Assembly: GCA_015832175.1 (NCBI GenBank)
Contig: WJXW01000015.1
Location: forward strand, 1,488,001 to 1,552,000
DNA: 64,000 bases
Direction of reading: 5' to 3'
Source of the DNA: Paraphaeosphaeria minitans
Taxonomy: Eukaryota > Ascomycota > Dothideomycetes > Pleosporales > Didymosphaeriaceae
Shown: piece after piece, positions 40,927 to 53,440 of the stretch
How the letters are laid out: each line of letters opens with the position of its first letter
Numbering within the stretch: the first letter of the stretch is position 1
Program-made: the position numbers and the translations under genes
The notes under the pieces: generated by a model
What the model saw: the letters and a program-made list of their open reading frames with translations, nothing else
Told to the model about the DNA's origin: nothing
Databases searched by the model: none

Positions 40927-41840
40927 CTTTGTTTGTGGATCAGCAGATTTCAGTACTCAGCGTAAGAGCCGGCGACAACACGCTTACATGAAGATCAGAG
41001 CGTGTCAGCAGAATCTATCTGTCCATCGCTGAAATGCGGAGCTGGATCCTGAGCCATAGGCAGCGGTGTAGTGTGTTTATCATCATCGCATACGTTCACA
41101 TAATGCCTGCGGGCATGGTCTGAGGGGTTTGGAGTAAGCCTATCGCTGGCTGATGGAAGTTCAGATGCTTATCTGGGCGCATTACGCGCGATCTGTATTC
41201 CGACAAAGGATATCTGGCCGTTCTTGCTTATGCAACGCTGAAAACAAGGAGGGTGAAACCAAGCTATCTCCCGCGCGGATACGGACGTTCGATCTGATCG
41301 ATAAAGGTAGGAATGGTAGATGGCACTACTAAATCTGGCGAGGCATCAGAGGTGCGGTCGATGGCATCCGATACGAGTGGCTATAAGAATGGTCGATGAA
41401 TTGTGAATCAATCTACCGATGGCAAATGCTTGCCACTGCAGAGCTTAGCACCGACTAAGGCGCTTTGATACTGTTTGTATGTACCCCTTCTGCGACCTGT
41501 ACATAGCACCGCCTGCATCGACGAAGAATACAGACTTCTTAATCCATTCACTCATTTCGTCCAATTCAATGGTCTTCCATCGCTCCATGCTCAGATTCCT
41601 CGTAATTGCATGTATACGGTCTTTTGGGAGGTGTTCCGTAGAACGCCATCTTGAAAATCCCTGCAGGATCAAACTCAAAGCGATCGCAAGGGCATGTAAC
41701 TCTATTGCAAGCAGTGTTGTGAATCTTTTCCAGCACCTTGCGCGGGTGTCCTCTATCCGATGTGCAGCAGTTAGCGTCGCTCCATGAATGGCAACTTTTG
41801 GACGAAGACCAAGTAATTCGTCGAGCCTGCTATACACCTA
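40927..41840 (+). repeat. Dispersed ~1-kb repeat, copy 2
   Basis: Counterpart of 27060-28208 in inverted orientation. The first part (40927-41330) matches the segment abutting the LsdA-like gene. The second part (41470-41837) is coding-like on the minus strand: RNLSMERWKTIELDEMSEWI, KKSVFFVDAGGAMYRSQKG. Copy 1 has the degraded equivalent. Further along the minus strand at about 41915-41855 is a hydrophobic, signal-like start (MDFALGFLIVVLTAVATEI), which may be the first exon of the gene carried here; I could not join the two in phase. Family unknown. Confidence 0.6.
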
Positions 41841-43333
41841 CTTCAAGAAATGATCTCTGTCGCTACGGCGGTGAGTACAACGATGAGGAATCCTAGAGCA
41901 AAATCCATGGCTTGTCGTGTTGCTGAGATTTGCACGTGTATTGAAGTGAGAAAAGAATGATCAATTGAAAGACAGCAGGGTCCCCGGTTTATGTTCCCTG
42001 ACGGGTCTCATCCGTGCATCCCATCCGTGCATCCGTGCGCACTAATACCTGCTGCGCAACAAAATGTATCCGACAGCGCCTCAGGGGGACACGCCTGAGA
42101 TAGACCGGTGAAACCCTGGGACGCCCGCCACGCCTTTCCCTTTAGACTCCCTCTAGCGTGATCCTCCGAAGCCAGCTCAAAGGCCACCTCCGGACACGGA
42201 GTCCGAAAGCTGTGCGGCCATTTCCCTGGCCAAATGTACATTCTTACATACCTCTTCCGCAAGCGAATGGCTACAGTTCTGCAGAGTAGCACCTGAGTGT
42301 GAATTGTGGTCAAGCGTTCCGAGATGCCCGGCCTGTCTCCTCTTTTGACTCTGTCCTACCAGACAGCGATGACACATCTGCGCCACCCGTGGAAAGTCTT
42401 CCCTGAACTGTCATTGGGCATGCCTTGCACCATGTGCATGTACATGAGGGTGTCTGGGCAGCTCCACCCCTATAGCTTGTTTCGAACCTGGGACCCTGCG
42501 TCTTGCTTAGTATCTACTTCCTGCATCGGGATCGTCATGGGCAAAGCTTTCAGTAAGCCAGCAAGCTTTCCGTTACGACCCAGCCAAGGCTAGCATCCCC
42601 TCATGCGATCTGATGTGTTTTCGCAGTCATACCACGACTCTACGAGAGACACCTCGCACAAGAGGCACGTTTGTGATAGGTACCGAGTTGGACGACTTCC
42701 CCGTTCGGGCCTCTAGCCGGCTTTAAGTCGTTGCCAACACATACTAAGCCGGTCTGCGGGAACCTATTGCAGCTGGACGAGTCGAAATTCTTCTTTGATA
42801 TTGTGTGCTTCACTGGTTGAGAGCATCTGATAGGAATATAACCGGTATCGTAGTAGCAACACATGGCTGCAAGTTGTGATCGATGGATGCTGCACAGTAG
42901 GCGGTTTACTTTGAACGTCTACTTATTTCGTGAATGATACCCACCCTTGCCGGACCGGTAGGTTCAGATGTAATAAACTCAGTCGAAATTTCATTGGAAT
43001 GAAAGATGCTTCTGAGGCAAGTTCTAGGTTGGATACTTGCACCGTGATCACTTGAGTCATCATAAAAAAGAACTGTCAGCATATGACTGGTCACCAGTAT
43101 CTTCCTAATCACACAGGATGAGAACAAACGACGACTCGCCAACAGGTTTCGCATGTGGTGGACAAAACTTGTCAGGGGGGACATGTCAATGAGTTGATGT
43201 TGCCGCGCACCGAACACCGACTGACTACTACAGCCCATGGATGTGGTGTCGTACGTTCAAAGTACTTGCAGTGCAGCCACCGATGCATAACACGTGCGCT
43301 TTAGTACAAGCTCTATCCGCTCATTTCCTTTCT
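41841..43333. other. No gene recognised; short CATCCGTG tandem
   Basis: Near 42010-42040 the unit CATCCGTG recurs three times within about 30 bases. Other frames are short and unsupported. Confidence 0.4.
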
Positions 43334-44155
43334 TCACGTAGTCCACCAAATGCCTTCCAGTAGTCCAAGTTCGGGATCGCATCTTTCGCACCGGCCTCGT
43401 CTGCAGTCCCTACAGGTAGATTTTATTCGAACGTCGACGTAGAGCTTCTTGAGCCCAGGAAGTCGTGCGAGGGCCAGCTTGTCTAAGACGGGCTGGGGAA
43501 CGTCGCTCAACCTCTCCACCATGTGCATAGCCCTCCAAGTAACTAGATGTATATCCGTTATCGCTTCTCGCTTCGTTGCCTCTAATCCGTTCAGAAACGC
43601 ATGGAGTCCTTGATCGGTCTTGATGCGGAAAGCGTTGAACTTGAACGGGATCAGCCTCGCTTCCGCATAGATCCGCCGGCACGTTCTGAGGAGACCTAGG
43701 AAGTTCTTCTGTCGGTTGAGAATTCTAGTTGAAAAACTGTTGACACCGTAGCTGACCCAGCAGTGCACTTCAAAGACCATTCCGCTCAATGTGTGCATCC
43801 AAATCCGATTCCTGAGCTCTGCCGGAAGGTAGAGCAGGGAGGGCTCTTTGACCTGACCTCTGGGTAAAGTTCTGTCAAGCGCTGCCACACGCGATTTGGC
43901 CGTCGCCGGGTTCAGACACCGGGAGGCCACGGCGACTGAAGGAGGCTGCAAATGCCAGGGGATTCGGTGAGTAGGGAGGGCAACAAGACTGGTCGGCATC
44001 CGGGTGCAGAGAGCTACCTTCATAATGTGCGAGAACAAGGAAGATTTATCATGAATAATACAAGGAACGTTGGACCAGACCATTGCATGCAGAAAATAAG
44101 GTGAATCGCAGCTTGAGAGTCCATGACGAATCACAGAAAAGATGATTGTAGTCAC
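43334..44155 (-). CDS. F-box/2EXR-like hypothetical protein
   Basis: Open frame of 273 codons. The core LLYLPAELRNRIWMHTLSGM is the signature of fungal F-box-like/2EXR proteins, followed after about 40 residues by LGLLRTCRRIYAEARLIPF, the matching second conserved segment (usually LLxxCRxIxxEA). A Cys-rich C-terminus (CRDCRRGRCERCD) could bind metal. The first ~40 residues look unlike the family; an internal Met (MKVALCTRMPT, about 44020) is a likelier start. These families are large and rapidly evolving in ascomycetes; a role as a substrate adaptor is possible but unproven. Confidence 0.6.
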   Translation of the reverse strand: MTTIIFSVIRHGLSSCDSPYFLHAMVWSNVPCIIHDKSSLFSHIMKVALCTRMPTSLVALPTHRIPWHLQPPSVAVASRCLNPATAKSRVAALDRTLPRGQVKEPSLLYLPAELRNRIWMHTLSGMVFEVHCWVSYGVNSFSTRILNRQKNFLGLLRTCRRIYAEARLIPFKFNAFRIKTDQGLHAFLNGLEATKREAITDIHLVTWRAMHMVERLSDVPQPVLDKLALARLPGLKKLYVDVRIKSTCRDCRRGRCERCDPELGLLEGIWWTT

Positions 44156-45712
44156 CTTGTTTACTGGAAATGCCGCCTCGAGAATTCCGTCATTGAAAGC
44201 ATCATGTTTGCCTCGTGATGTCTAGATAAAGGTCAAAATATAACGCTACAGGATTGCACAGAGAGTAAGATCGCCATCCAGCCTACATCGCTGCGTAATG
44301 TCGGGATCCGAAACAAGTGTCGGCTCCAGAGGCGTGTCCTACCGCAGAGAGTACTTCAATTGCTTACACCAGACTTGTATCCCAATAAATCCCTATGCAT
44401 CTGACTATAGGTCCACATTGTGTCTAAACAGGCCAAGGCCCATGGAGTTTCAATAGCAATGGCGTGGGATTGGCTGTCGTTCAGCAACGTCTGTTCATCT
44501 GGGGAGGAAATTCTCGAGCTGTCGCAGCACAGCTGTGGCTGAAAGCCGTGAAATATCGCCCGAAATAGTGAGGATGGGGAAGCTGAGATGCACAACGTCA
44601 TTGGTTCCTGGTTGTACAGCATCCAGCGAATTATCCCCGTACCCCTGATCCCTTCGCTGTGACCCCATGACCTTTACATAATGCGGACAATGTTCCTTCG
44701 AGTCCTGCGATCTGGCGTTAACCCCTCACCTCCCTACTTCCACGGCTGATTCCAGACTAGGCTAGCTGGCCTCTGACTGGAGTCGTCCCCCCCGTTCCAT
44801 CTCGGACCCTGCTGTTCGGCAATCCTTCCATTGATAGTTTCAGACATTTAAGGAGAAACTTTCCCATTCCCAAATAGCATCCGATGAGATGTTTTATCGG
44901 TGTGGAATCCGTGAAGATTTCCGGTGTAATCCTAGCACTGGTCAGCCTTCTGTCCGATGCAACCTGCGCCGGACACAACGAACTCAAAGTCCGTATGGCA
45001 TTTCAGGCTTTCGAGAAGCACAGATACTACATGCTGTCAGTTTGCATCCAGCAGAAGAAGGACACTTTCATACCGAGAATGACGGAGAGGGCGAAGAACA
45101 TGGGCATGGTGGTGCAGGCGTTGCAGAAACTGTTGGTGTTTGGTAACAGTATTGTGACCTAACAGACTCCTCTACCCTTATGCTAGTTATATTGGTCACG
45201 AAGTATCAACGGCGTACATTTCCAGTGTAGGTAGACACTTGTGAGACTTTTCATCCGTCAGCCGCGCATAAGCCAGGCGAAACGTATATGTCAGCCAATG
45301 CACATTTTTGAATGCCGACGTCTGGCACAGTCGTTCAGCCTAAAGCAACAATGAGTACTGAATTGTTCTTAACCTCAGCCTTTTACAATTGCGCAGGATA
45401 ATGATGATGCGGGTATCAGCACTGTAGGTAGGAACCTCCGTCGAGAAGCGCCTGGGTCTAGTTTGACATGTGGACATCTAGTGTTCTCATGTGACCACAC
45501 GACTTCGGGGGTTCCAGTTCTGTTGTTCCGGAAGGCTCTCCCGAGACCTGCGGGGTACCATTCGGGATGCTGTTCATTTCCTCAACAGGGCCTTAGGAGG
45601 GCCCAGGTGGGATGACAATGAAGTTGTAAATCCGTGCAGAATAGAGGTGCGTTCCAACGTTGAGACCATTCCGATGAGCTTCCCACCCCAATTGTTGCCA
45701 TTGGATCTCGGT
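44156..45712. other. No gene recognised
   Basis: Two overlapping plus-strand frames at 44884-45162 and one at 45491-45721 are open but show no motif. I leave them uncalled. Confidence 0.35.
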
Positions 45713-46219
45713 TCAGCCTAAACAAATGGTCGTTTTCCATCCAAAAGAAGCCACTGCCAGTTCGGACCGGTCTTCCTGTAAGACTTCAGGTATGTCCATC
45801 ATATGCTGAAAATGTGGACGCTGCTCTCTCCGAAACTCAATCGCAGACGGATCCGTAGTGCTCTTCAAGGTGCGCGCGACGCTCTCGAGATCCTCCATGG
45901 TGCTTGTCAGCTGCATCTCCGGCATGAAAGTCCCGCTTGGGCGTTCTGGAAGCGTGCAATCGCTTCCCACCTCCTTCGACATTTGCTTGACTAATCGCCT
46001 CTTTGTGTGTGTTTTGACGATTAGTTTGTCAGCACTGATGCTCGAAGCGGTGTTTCCTTGGCATTTTTTCCTGAGAGATGGTCAGCGTTGTTAGGTACAG
46101 CGCCTGCAACGCTTTGCTTGTACATACTTCGCTCTGCATCTCTGTTGGGCAAGTTTGTTCTGCAACTTCCGTGCGCGTTCTTGCTCCTCCCGACTTTTGT
46201 ACTTCTTTGCCCTGACCAT
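45713..46219 (-). CDS. bZIP-like basic-region protein, two exons
   Basis: ATG at 46219; exon 1 46219-46128; 57-nt intron 46127-46071 (GTATGT...CAG); exon 2 46070-45713; 149 aa. Exon 1 encodes KYKSREEQERARKLQNKLAQ followed by QRCRAKKK. The N-x(2)-A-x(3)-C-R spacing (NKLAQQRCR) matches the DNA-contacting basic region of bZIP factors. The intron falls right after it, a common position in fungal bZIP genes. No clear leucine heptads follow; the rest (VKTHTKRRLVKQM, EDLESVARTLKST) is short and ends TTICLG. It could be a truncated or non-dimerising relative. The clean splice phase argues for a real gene. Confidence 0.6.
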
Positions 46220-49200
46220 GGGAGCGGGGAGGCGCTATCAAGCTGATATTATGCAGTCACCGGAGCGCGCTGACAAAACATGTGTGCAAGCTACATCGCG
46301 AAACAGTCAGGATAACCTTAGAACTTATGAGCAAAAGGCACCAAACGTTGGGAATAAGCAAGCCAGCAGCATCTTGGTGAACAACATCACAGTGCCAATA
46401 ACGCTTGTCACGGTAACAAAACACTGGAATTTTTAGTCGGATGGGCCCACCATAATCAAACGGTGAGCAGTATAGGATAGCAATCGAGCGGGTAAAGAAG
46501 CGCTGGTTTATCAAGGGAAGGTTCTGCGAAGCACATGTTGCCTTCAGTCCGCTGGACCAGTAGCAGGAATTTAAGTGACGCGGGTTGCGCCATAGCTTGC
46601 TGCTAAGTGGTCAGCAGTAAGCCGGACTGATCATTGGAACCAGGCAGTAATGCTGGTCCGGCGCATATTCGCACACTGCAGACCCAAGCGCGTAAGCATC
46701 TTGATCCCACCCCAGTCATCATTTTGATGCTCACAGACTAGGTTCCTAGTACCACTTGTACCGTCGGAAAGGTCAAGTTCGATATCTCTCAACTTAGCAT
46801 CATCCGTTTCTCGTGCCAACGCGACCCTTGGTATCACTGTCCATACGGTGTCATGCTGAGCTTCCCAAATTTAGCGTGTTGGTTGTCAGCGCGGTGTTTT
46901 GCTTTGCCGGCCACAACTACAGAATACTGGCTCGCGATGGGCTTGCCAGGACACCTCCACAGTATCTCCTCGATCATGGCAAAAAATCGAAAACATAAAT
47001 TATCAGGTACGCCATGGGACGAGCTGCTGTCATCGCGATATAGGATATGGACAGCATCTAATACTAGACTTATAGCAGGACCGCGACACTCGAGAACCTC
47101 GTGCGCTCGAGACTTTGATTCTGCAACTTGCACCTTCGGAGGAGACAACAACGTAGCCATATTGGCAGCGATATCGGCAGTGATGAAGAAAAGACAGAGG
47201 GGGCAAGCCGTGTCATGCTCTAAGCGTAGAGGTGGTCAGTCAGGACTCTGGAAGGCAGAAGATCTGACCGAGGCGCAAAACGACGAAGAGTATTTCCAAA
47301 ATTTACTAAGTAGGTCACTACGCTCGCCCCAAGTCTCCTGCAAGGCATGAGCATCAGCTGCGGGCTAATTACTGTCCTCGCTCCGAAAAAGAAAAAGTGC
47401 AAAGAAACGCGGTGGCACTATCGATGAAGGCATATGTTGGTGGACGTGCGCAACAAGCTCAAAGACGGAATCCGGCGTGGGAACAACGCACACTGAGCTT
47501 GACCCTATCGATCGCATGAGAATTCTCGAATGTGGCAGAACCCCTTGCTTGCGGTTGACTTAGACGATGGAAGGTCGAGAAATGTTGCACGCAAGCGAGC
47601 CATTCTATCCCAGTTATTGTTTCGTTGATAGAGAATGCCGTGTGTTGGTCTCGGCACAGATCGTGTATGGCACAGATCGTGTATATGTCCGCATGAGTCC
47701 TTTTGTAAATGTCACGAAGCTTCTACTACTCTAAACTTGACTTATCGCACCATCACGGACGTGGCCAGGGGCTCGCTTTAAATTTGGCACAGTTCCTAAC
47801 CCTTGATCGCAAACCCCAAAGCAATCAATCTGTGCACTTGTAGGGCTGATTTTCCAGGACGTTGTTGTCTGACATAGAACCTCCAGCAGCCTGGTAACGA
47901 CGGAAGCATCGTGTTTGACGTCACTGTGGTCGAAACACTGGCGCGTGTGACTGGAATGTGAACTACGTTTTCATGGGGGGAGTGCCTCCTTCAACACATA
48001 AATATGGCGTTCTGCTCTATCTAATGCTACCATATGATGGAACGGTGCGGGTATGGGACACCAAACATGTGGCCCGTACTATACACCCTGAAGGACTTTA
48101 TCATCCGGGTAAATCAGCGCAACCTTCCATCTCGTTGATACGTGGGTCAGTATTGGTCATATGAAAGGGCTTTTCCAAGCGTGGTACGAAACTGCAAACC
48201 GCATGTGTTACTGCCAAGTGCTCCAACGAAGGCAATTCCACGTTGCACCAGCCCTTCATAAGTTTCTCACCGGCTCTACCTGAGCGAAGAGGGATCATTC
48301 TTCAGTAAGGGCTCTCGTTCGCTTTCCTATAATCAAGGCTTGAGATCCAGAGTTTGCTACCACATGCAGAATTCTGATCTGCGGAAGCAGAGCATTTGCA
48401 TTGAACTGAATTTTCGCAAAGTCTTACTAAGTGCTATCTCTTGATAATCACTAATGTCGACAAACAGATCATTCCTCAATCCCTATCGTCTCACACCGAA
48501 CGATGATATGTAGCCCTGGTAGGGTAGCAAGGCTCTCCTGTCTCCTGCTTGTCCTTACTGTCTGCATCCATCCCAGACAGATACTTCCTGAGTATTGGTT
48601 CTTCGGATATACGCAAAAGATAGAGCTGACTCTCTCTGATGCCCAGAGCTATATTATCATGACATGGATGCTTGAAAGCAGAAGCGAGGACTTGCATCTT
48701 GTCTGCTCTTGACACGGGCCTTTGGATAGCACGCGTCAACCTATTCCGGCGTGCCCTATCAGCCAATAAGAGGCTGGTTGAACGATGAACCTGCATGGTC
48801 CCATGCATAGGACTGTTCACGGAGATGGCGTCAATAGCTGATGTTATATTGAAATCCTCTATTGTTGTTAGAATCTCTAAGTGCAGGCACTCTCCTAGGA
48901 AAGCACGCACTCCTCGAGTTACTGAGTGTTCTGAACTGTGACATAGGTGAGGCGCTGCCATTCGCAGTGAAGGCCGTATTCAATTTGCAACCTATTGAAT
49001 CCGGCTTGATATATATGTACTAGGCGATGCGAAGGATAAGAAAATACCTAAATGCACTCAGACGGGGCCTCGGGTGAAGCATATCCGTACTTGCCTCATA
49101 CACTGACAAAGAATTCATATGTAGCATGAGAAAACGATCGATAGTCACAGGGACCGATATCAATACAGAAATGAACGTTCACCCCGTCCTTGATCGCATT

Positions 49201-49547
49201 GGTGTATGCACGGACCTGGCTGCCGGGCTTGCTGCAGTGTAACGCGAAATCTTTTTCCGATATCAAGTTGAGAACTCATCACCTCTGTCTTATTCCAAGT
49301 TCCCGGCAAGTCCTAGAAACCACGCACGTAGGTGCGCAACGTTCGTCGTCAATGTCTTCCAGCTCAGGCCAGCTCGAGCAAAACGCCAACCTGGTGGACC
49401 GCCTTGTTGGTTAGCAGCCCCGCCCAATCTCATCTCCAACGCGCAGATGCTAATATCTAGACCCAAGACACGGCGACCCAAACTGTTGGTTCTCTCTGGC
49501 CTTCTTCTATCCAGTTAAGCCTCCATGCGGGCGCTGCTACCCCCAAA
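46220..49547. other. No gene assigned
   Basis: Candidate open frames at 46853-47350 (plus), 46834-47160 (minus) and 48491-48961 (minus) have no recognisable domain. A single WD-like peptide (YDGTVRVWDTK) near 48020-48065 on the plus strand stands alone. A 14-bp unit, CACAGATCGTGTAT, is tandemly repeated at about 47655-47685. Confidence 0.35.
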
Positions 49548-50021
49548 ATGCTTCCTCTTCGCAATTTCATCCAGCAACTCTCGCATCACTCCCGAGCAAC
49601 GTACTTCACTGTCGAAGTATCCTTACATTACCTGTCGCTGCTTGAGACTCACCTATCAAATCATAAATATGCCGACGCCCCAAAGTCACTGCAATGCGGT
49701 CGACGCATGTTTCTTGCTGCGCTCATCCTTGCTTCTAAGTATCTTGACGACTGCGATTACTCTACTCAAAAGTCGGTCGAGATCTTCGGTCTCAAGGCAT
49801 ACGAGATCAACGCAAACGAGAGGGTTTTCCTCGTAATAAATTGGAAATTTCATATCACAGAACCGATCTGGAACAGGTTACAAGAAGTCATTCTCAGATC
49901 AGGCAATCCCTTCCGCGGCGTTGGCATGCAGATTGATTCGGGTTCACTTCGTCCTAGGCTTACCTATCCTACCAACGACTCTGACTGTGGCTCTGAGACT
50001 ATTCGACGTTTGTGTGAGTAA
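49548..50021 (+). pseudogene. Cyclin-box protein (Pcl/Pho80-like), truncated at both ends
   Basis: Reads MLPLRNFIQQLSHHSRATYF, then LHYLSLLETHL, CGRRMFLAALILASKYLDD, GLKAYEINANERVFLVINWK and FHITEPIWNRL. This is the cyclin box of fungal Pho85-type cyclins. In related proteins this core is preceded by a longer N-terminus and followed by a C-terminal regulatory region; here the frame begins only at LPLRNF and ends soon after the box (IRRLCE). One residue is lost between FLV and INWK relative to the usual FLxxINWK. No intron was found that would add the missing parts. It may be a small functional cyclin, but truncation on both sides suggests a remnant. Confidence 0.55.
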
Positions 50022-52759
50022 GCAGCAATGAGGGCGTTCGCAGCTGGAGCTTTTTACCAAATCCACGTTATGGAAAATGCAAGTGAGTGAGGTAACTTAG
50101 GACAATGCGGGCAGGTGGTCTGGGGATACTGTCACAGGCAAAAAAAAAGAGAGACTGAGGGGAGAACGGCTACTCGCACATCTTTACCATGAATTGCCAG
50201 CGCAATAACGGAAGAGTGATTGGAACGACCGGGACAAAACTGGGGCACGCAGTGTAACTTGTATGCTAGCCCAAAATTGTGGAAGAAGCGCGCGGCGATA
50301 CGTCCACGTCTCGAACTTCCCGCTCGTAAAAGTGGCACCCATGATCCGCAGCAACATTATTTGCTATTCAATTATCTGCCGCTGCAGCTCCAGCCACTTC
50401 CTCTTCGCCAGCTGCACCGGCCCGTACATCTCGAACAGACTCTTCCCGGCTTGCTGCCCTGGCTGCTCCCTGCTCTGCGATCGAATCGGAGAAAAACTTA
50501 TCAATGGTGCAACAGCATCCCCGAATGTGAACTTATGATACGGCAATGTGATATGCGGTGGACCTGCTCGAAACACATCTCATGTCCTACGTCACCGTAC
50601 AGGAAAGCAACCTGATGTTCAGCTTTTTGATATCAAAGCCAAGCACAGTATCGAATCGCAAAGAAGAGAGGGGCTTGCAGCTCATTGCCATGACGATTGT
50701 GAGAGGAGTATCTCAAAGCCAATGCCTGCTTCTCGCATACACCCTCTTGACGAACCGGCCGGCCTCGTTGTGGAAGATTCTTCACTGCGATCTCCGTTTG
50801 AGCTTGAGCATCCACCTTCGCCTGTGGATTTATCGGTCTTGGGGCAGCTAAATTCACTCTCACGACATGTCTTGTTCGAGCGGGCCGGCTTTTCAAAGCG
50901 TTTTTTCTCCCACTGGTGCCAGCTCGCATTGTTCAGTCACCCTTTCTTGTTCAGCTAGCCTTGAAATGGTAAGACGAGTTCCCACCATGTACATCTGCCG
51001 AACTTCAATCTCGTCGTCATCCTATCGAAGTAGTGTAGCCTGCGCGAATCTGAACCTGAGTCGATGGTGCTGAACAAAGGTGTATCGTCGTCCTGTTTGC
51101 GCCAGGGTCAGTTTAAGAGTTTGAAAACCGTTGCTATTCCCCTAACGCTAATCGTGATTATAACGAAGCTCATTTCGGTGGAGGGCGCCACAGATAATGA
51201 TTCGTACCCTTGCGAAGCCATCGATCGGAAAGCGGCCTCGTTCCCAGAAGACGACACGCGTGTCTCCCTCAGCGTCTAACTGCAAGTCATCATCACGCCG
51301 GAGGGACGATACTTATGAGGCTGATGGCGATCGCTCGTTGCGCAAAAATCTTGATCTAGTGCAGGAGCATGCAAGCAATTGAACATCTCGTGTTGAAGGC
51401 GTTGCCTGCAGTAGTAGTAGAACGTCGATCAATCACTACTATGTTCTTTCTGAGTATATATAGACGCTTTTTGGCGGGTCCGCGATCTCGCTTCGCGAAT
51501 CCGCGACGTGACCTAAATCACGTGCCCAAGATGTGGTCAAAGTCGTTGTCCAGTATACGATGGTTGTTACAGAGCATCCGTGAATCTACCGAAAAGCTCG
51601 TTCAGAAGGACTGCAGCGTATCTTCAAACATCGATGTGGCTGTAAATCACCTGTATGGGTGAAGGAAGATAACATCTCACCACCCTTCGATACAAGACAA
51701 CTACTTTCGTTCGATAGCTTGCTTCAACACATACAGCTTGTAAATGGAACCAAGTTCGTTCGTTATCTTCAGTGCGTCGCTAGAAATACAGTAGCCCAAG
51801 TCTCTCAATCGAATCCGATTTCAAAGGTTTTAGTCCGCCAGCTCATCAGCGCGTGAAGTCCGTTGCGAAATGACCATTTTGAGACACTCGTTCAAATGAC
51901 TTCAAACTTGGACTAGATCAAAGCGATGAAGTTTTCCTTTCGCTCCATAATATGGGACAAAGGGAAAAATAAGATTGGAATTAAGTAAGTGAATGTTTAC
52001 TGGGTTGTGCCCTGGCTCAGACTCCCCTCGCATACTGCTCTAATCGGGTTTACTTCCTTATCCCATCACATGAAAGGACTGAGGACATCCAATTCGTTCG
52101 ACTGGTCTATATGCGAAGTCGTTCCTGCGTGATGCCTCAAAATGTTCATTTTGCAACGAACTTGGATGGCTGATGAGCTGACGGAGTTAAGCGAAGCATT
52201 CCGGAGTTAGCTCCTGGGAACCATTACGAATCTTGCCCGATACCTCTTCTGGTCATTCTCATGCAGCGTATATCATTGCCAAATTCCACGCAGATAGCGT
52301 GAGATTCAAGACTCTGTACATACCTTGCGTTAGTCTATCCTTTGTCAATGCTGGACCTAAAGTCACCCTAGCTCTATAACATCTCCATCCCGCGAGGCCA
52401 CCATCTTGTTGGCGGCCAGGATATATACTTTCACGCAGCCCGATCTATCTTTTTCTACATATTAAAGATTACACTATCGTTGAGCTTGCGTAGAAACAAT
52501 GATATCTTGAAAATGCATTCGCCATCTGATCCTACGACGGCACAAGAAGACCACCATCTCAATTGGAGCCCGTGCCGGAGATTTATGCGCCCATGCTGGT
52601 CGTTCTAGTAGTTAGGCCAGCAGCTAATAATAAAGAAGCGGTGGATTCATCTGCGAAATTGAATTCTATCGACGTTATGCACAGAACGTTATAAGACGCA
52701 GAGGTTTGGGGTACATCTACACCCCCCTCTGCTACTTGGGGAGCTGAGTCTTGGGGCTT
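50022..52759. other. Gene-poor stretch, no gene assigned
   Basis: Several frames on both strands (for example 50548-50958 plus, 50633-50929 minus, 51369-51662 plus) lack motifs. GC-rich palindromic text (GCGGGTCCGCGAT...GAATCCGCGACG) lies at about 51475-51512. A fragment at 52140-52215 resembles 60945-61020. Confidence 0.35.
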
Positions 52760-53235
52760 TAGGCACGTTTCGGGCTTGCAGAACTTCCTCTTCCGCGCAA
52801 CGAACATGACACTTACCTGTGATGACCGAGAGTGTCGTTGGTATCCATTCACAGCTAGCCCTGGTTTATTGCATATGGCCCATGCATCCGTAACCCACGG
52901 GGTGAACAGGATAACAAGGCCTAGATACTGGAACAGGTTTTAGGGGCATGCCTGCATCTTGAAATCGGGGGCGAATCAAGTGATTGTTCGTAAGGCCTTT
53001 GTCGTTACGGCTGAGATCCTCTTGGCCACCACCAACAGCAACTGCCCCGAATTGGAGATGCTCGACAGCAGTGTCATGTGCGACGTGCCACGTACAAGTA
53101 GAGGGCTGGCTCTGTCTTCTAGGATTAGCTGGCGGTTGCAATTGCTTACTAGTGCACCACAGACGGTCGCCTGGGCTACAGTCGATTCTTTCTGTACTCC
53201 TTGGGGCCCAGCTCTACACATAACGCATGTTCCAG
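52760..53235. repeat. Diverged dispersed repeat, copy 2
   Basis: Matches 10182-10530 in the same orientation, as described there. The minus strand keeps a 91-codon frame with AHDTAVEHLQFGAVAVGGGQ; copy 1 has AHVTAVEHLPLGAVAVGGEQ. Conservation at the protein level suggests an old gene family. Confidence 0.55.
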
Positions 53236-53383
53236 CCTAGGGTTTACACTTCATCTTATTGTGCCTCTCTGAGTCTACTAGAGTCTCGACTGAAGGGCGA
53301 ACCATAACAATGATACCTAACCTAACCCTCTGCTCACCCGTAATCCGTCATCGCTTGCTTTCTGGGAGAGCTTACAGCAGCTT

Positions 53384-53440
53384 GTGGAATTCCAGCCCGC
53401 TGGAAAACCAGCTGGTGGAATTCCAGAATAACGGATTTCC
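53384..53440. repeat. TGGAATTCCA palindrome cluster 1
   Basis: Perfect palindromes at 53384-53393 and 53415-53424, plus a degenerate copy (GGATTTCCA) at 53432-53440 and half-sites between them. Confidence 0.7.

Noticed and set aside
42008..42060. CATCCGTG tandem as a functional element
   Set aside because: Only three units; most likely slippage.
44884..45162. Two overlapping plus-strand ORFs of 85-92 codons
   Set aside because: Both frames are open, neither has a motif, and no splice signals add to them.
47958..48164. Isolated WD40-like peptide YDGTVRVWDTK
   Set aside because: A single unit without neighbouring repeats; it may be a speck of an NLR relic but cannot be supported.
51475..51512. 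GC-rich palindromic text as a transposon terminus or Helitron hairpin
   Set aside because: No matching partner end, no CTRR terminus and no target duplication found.
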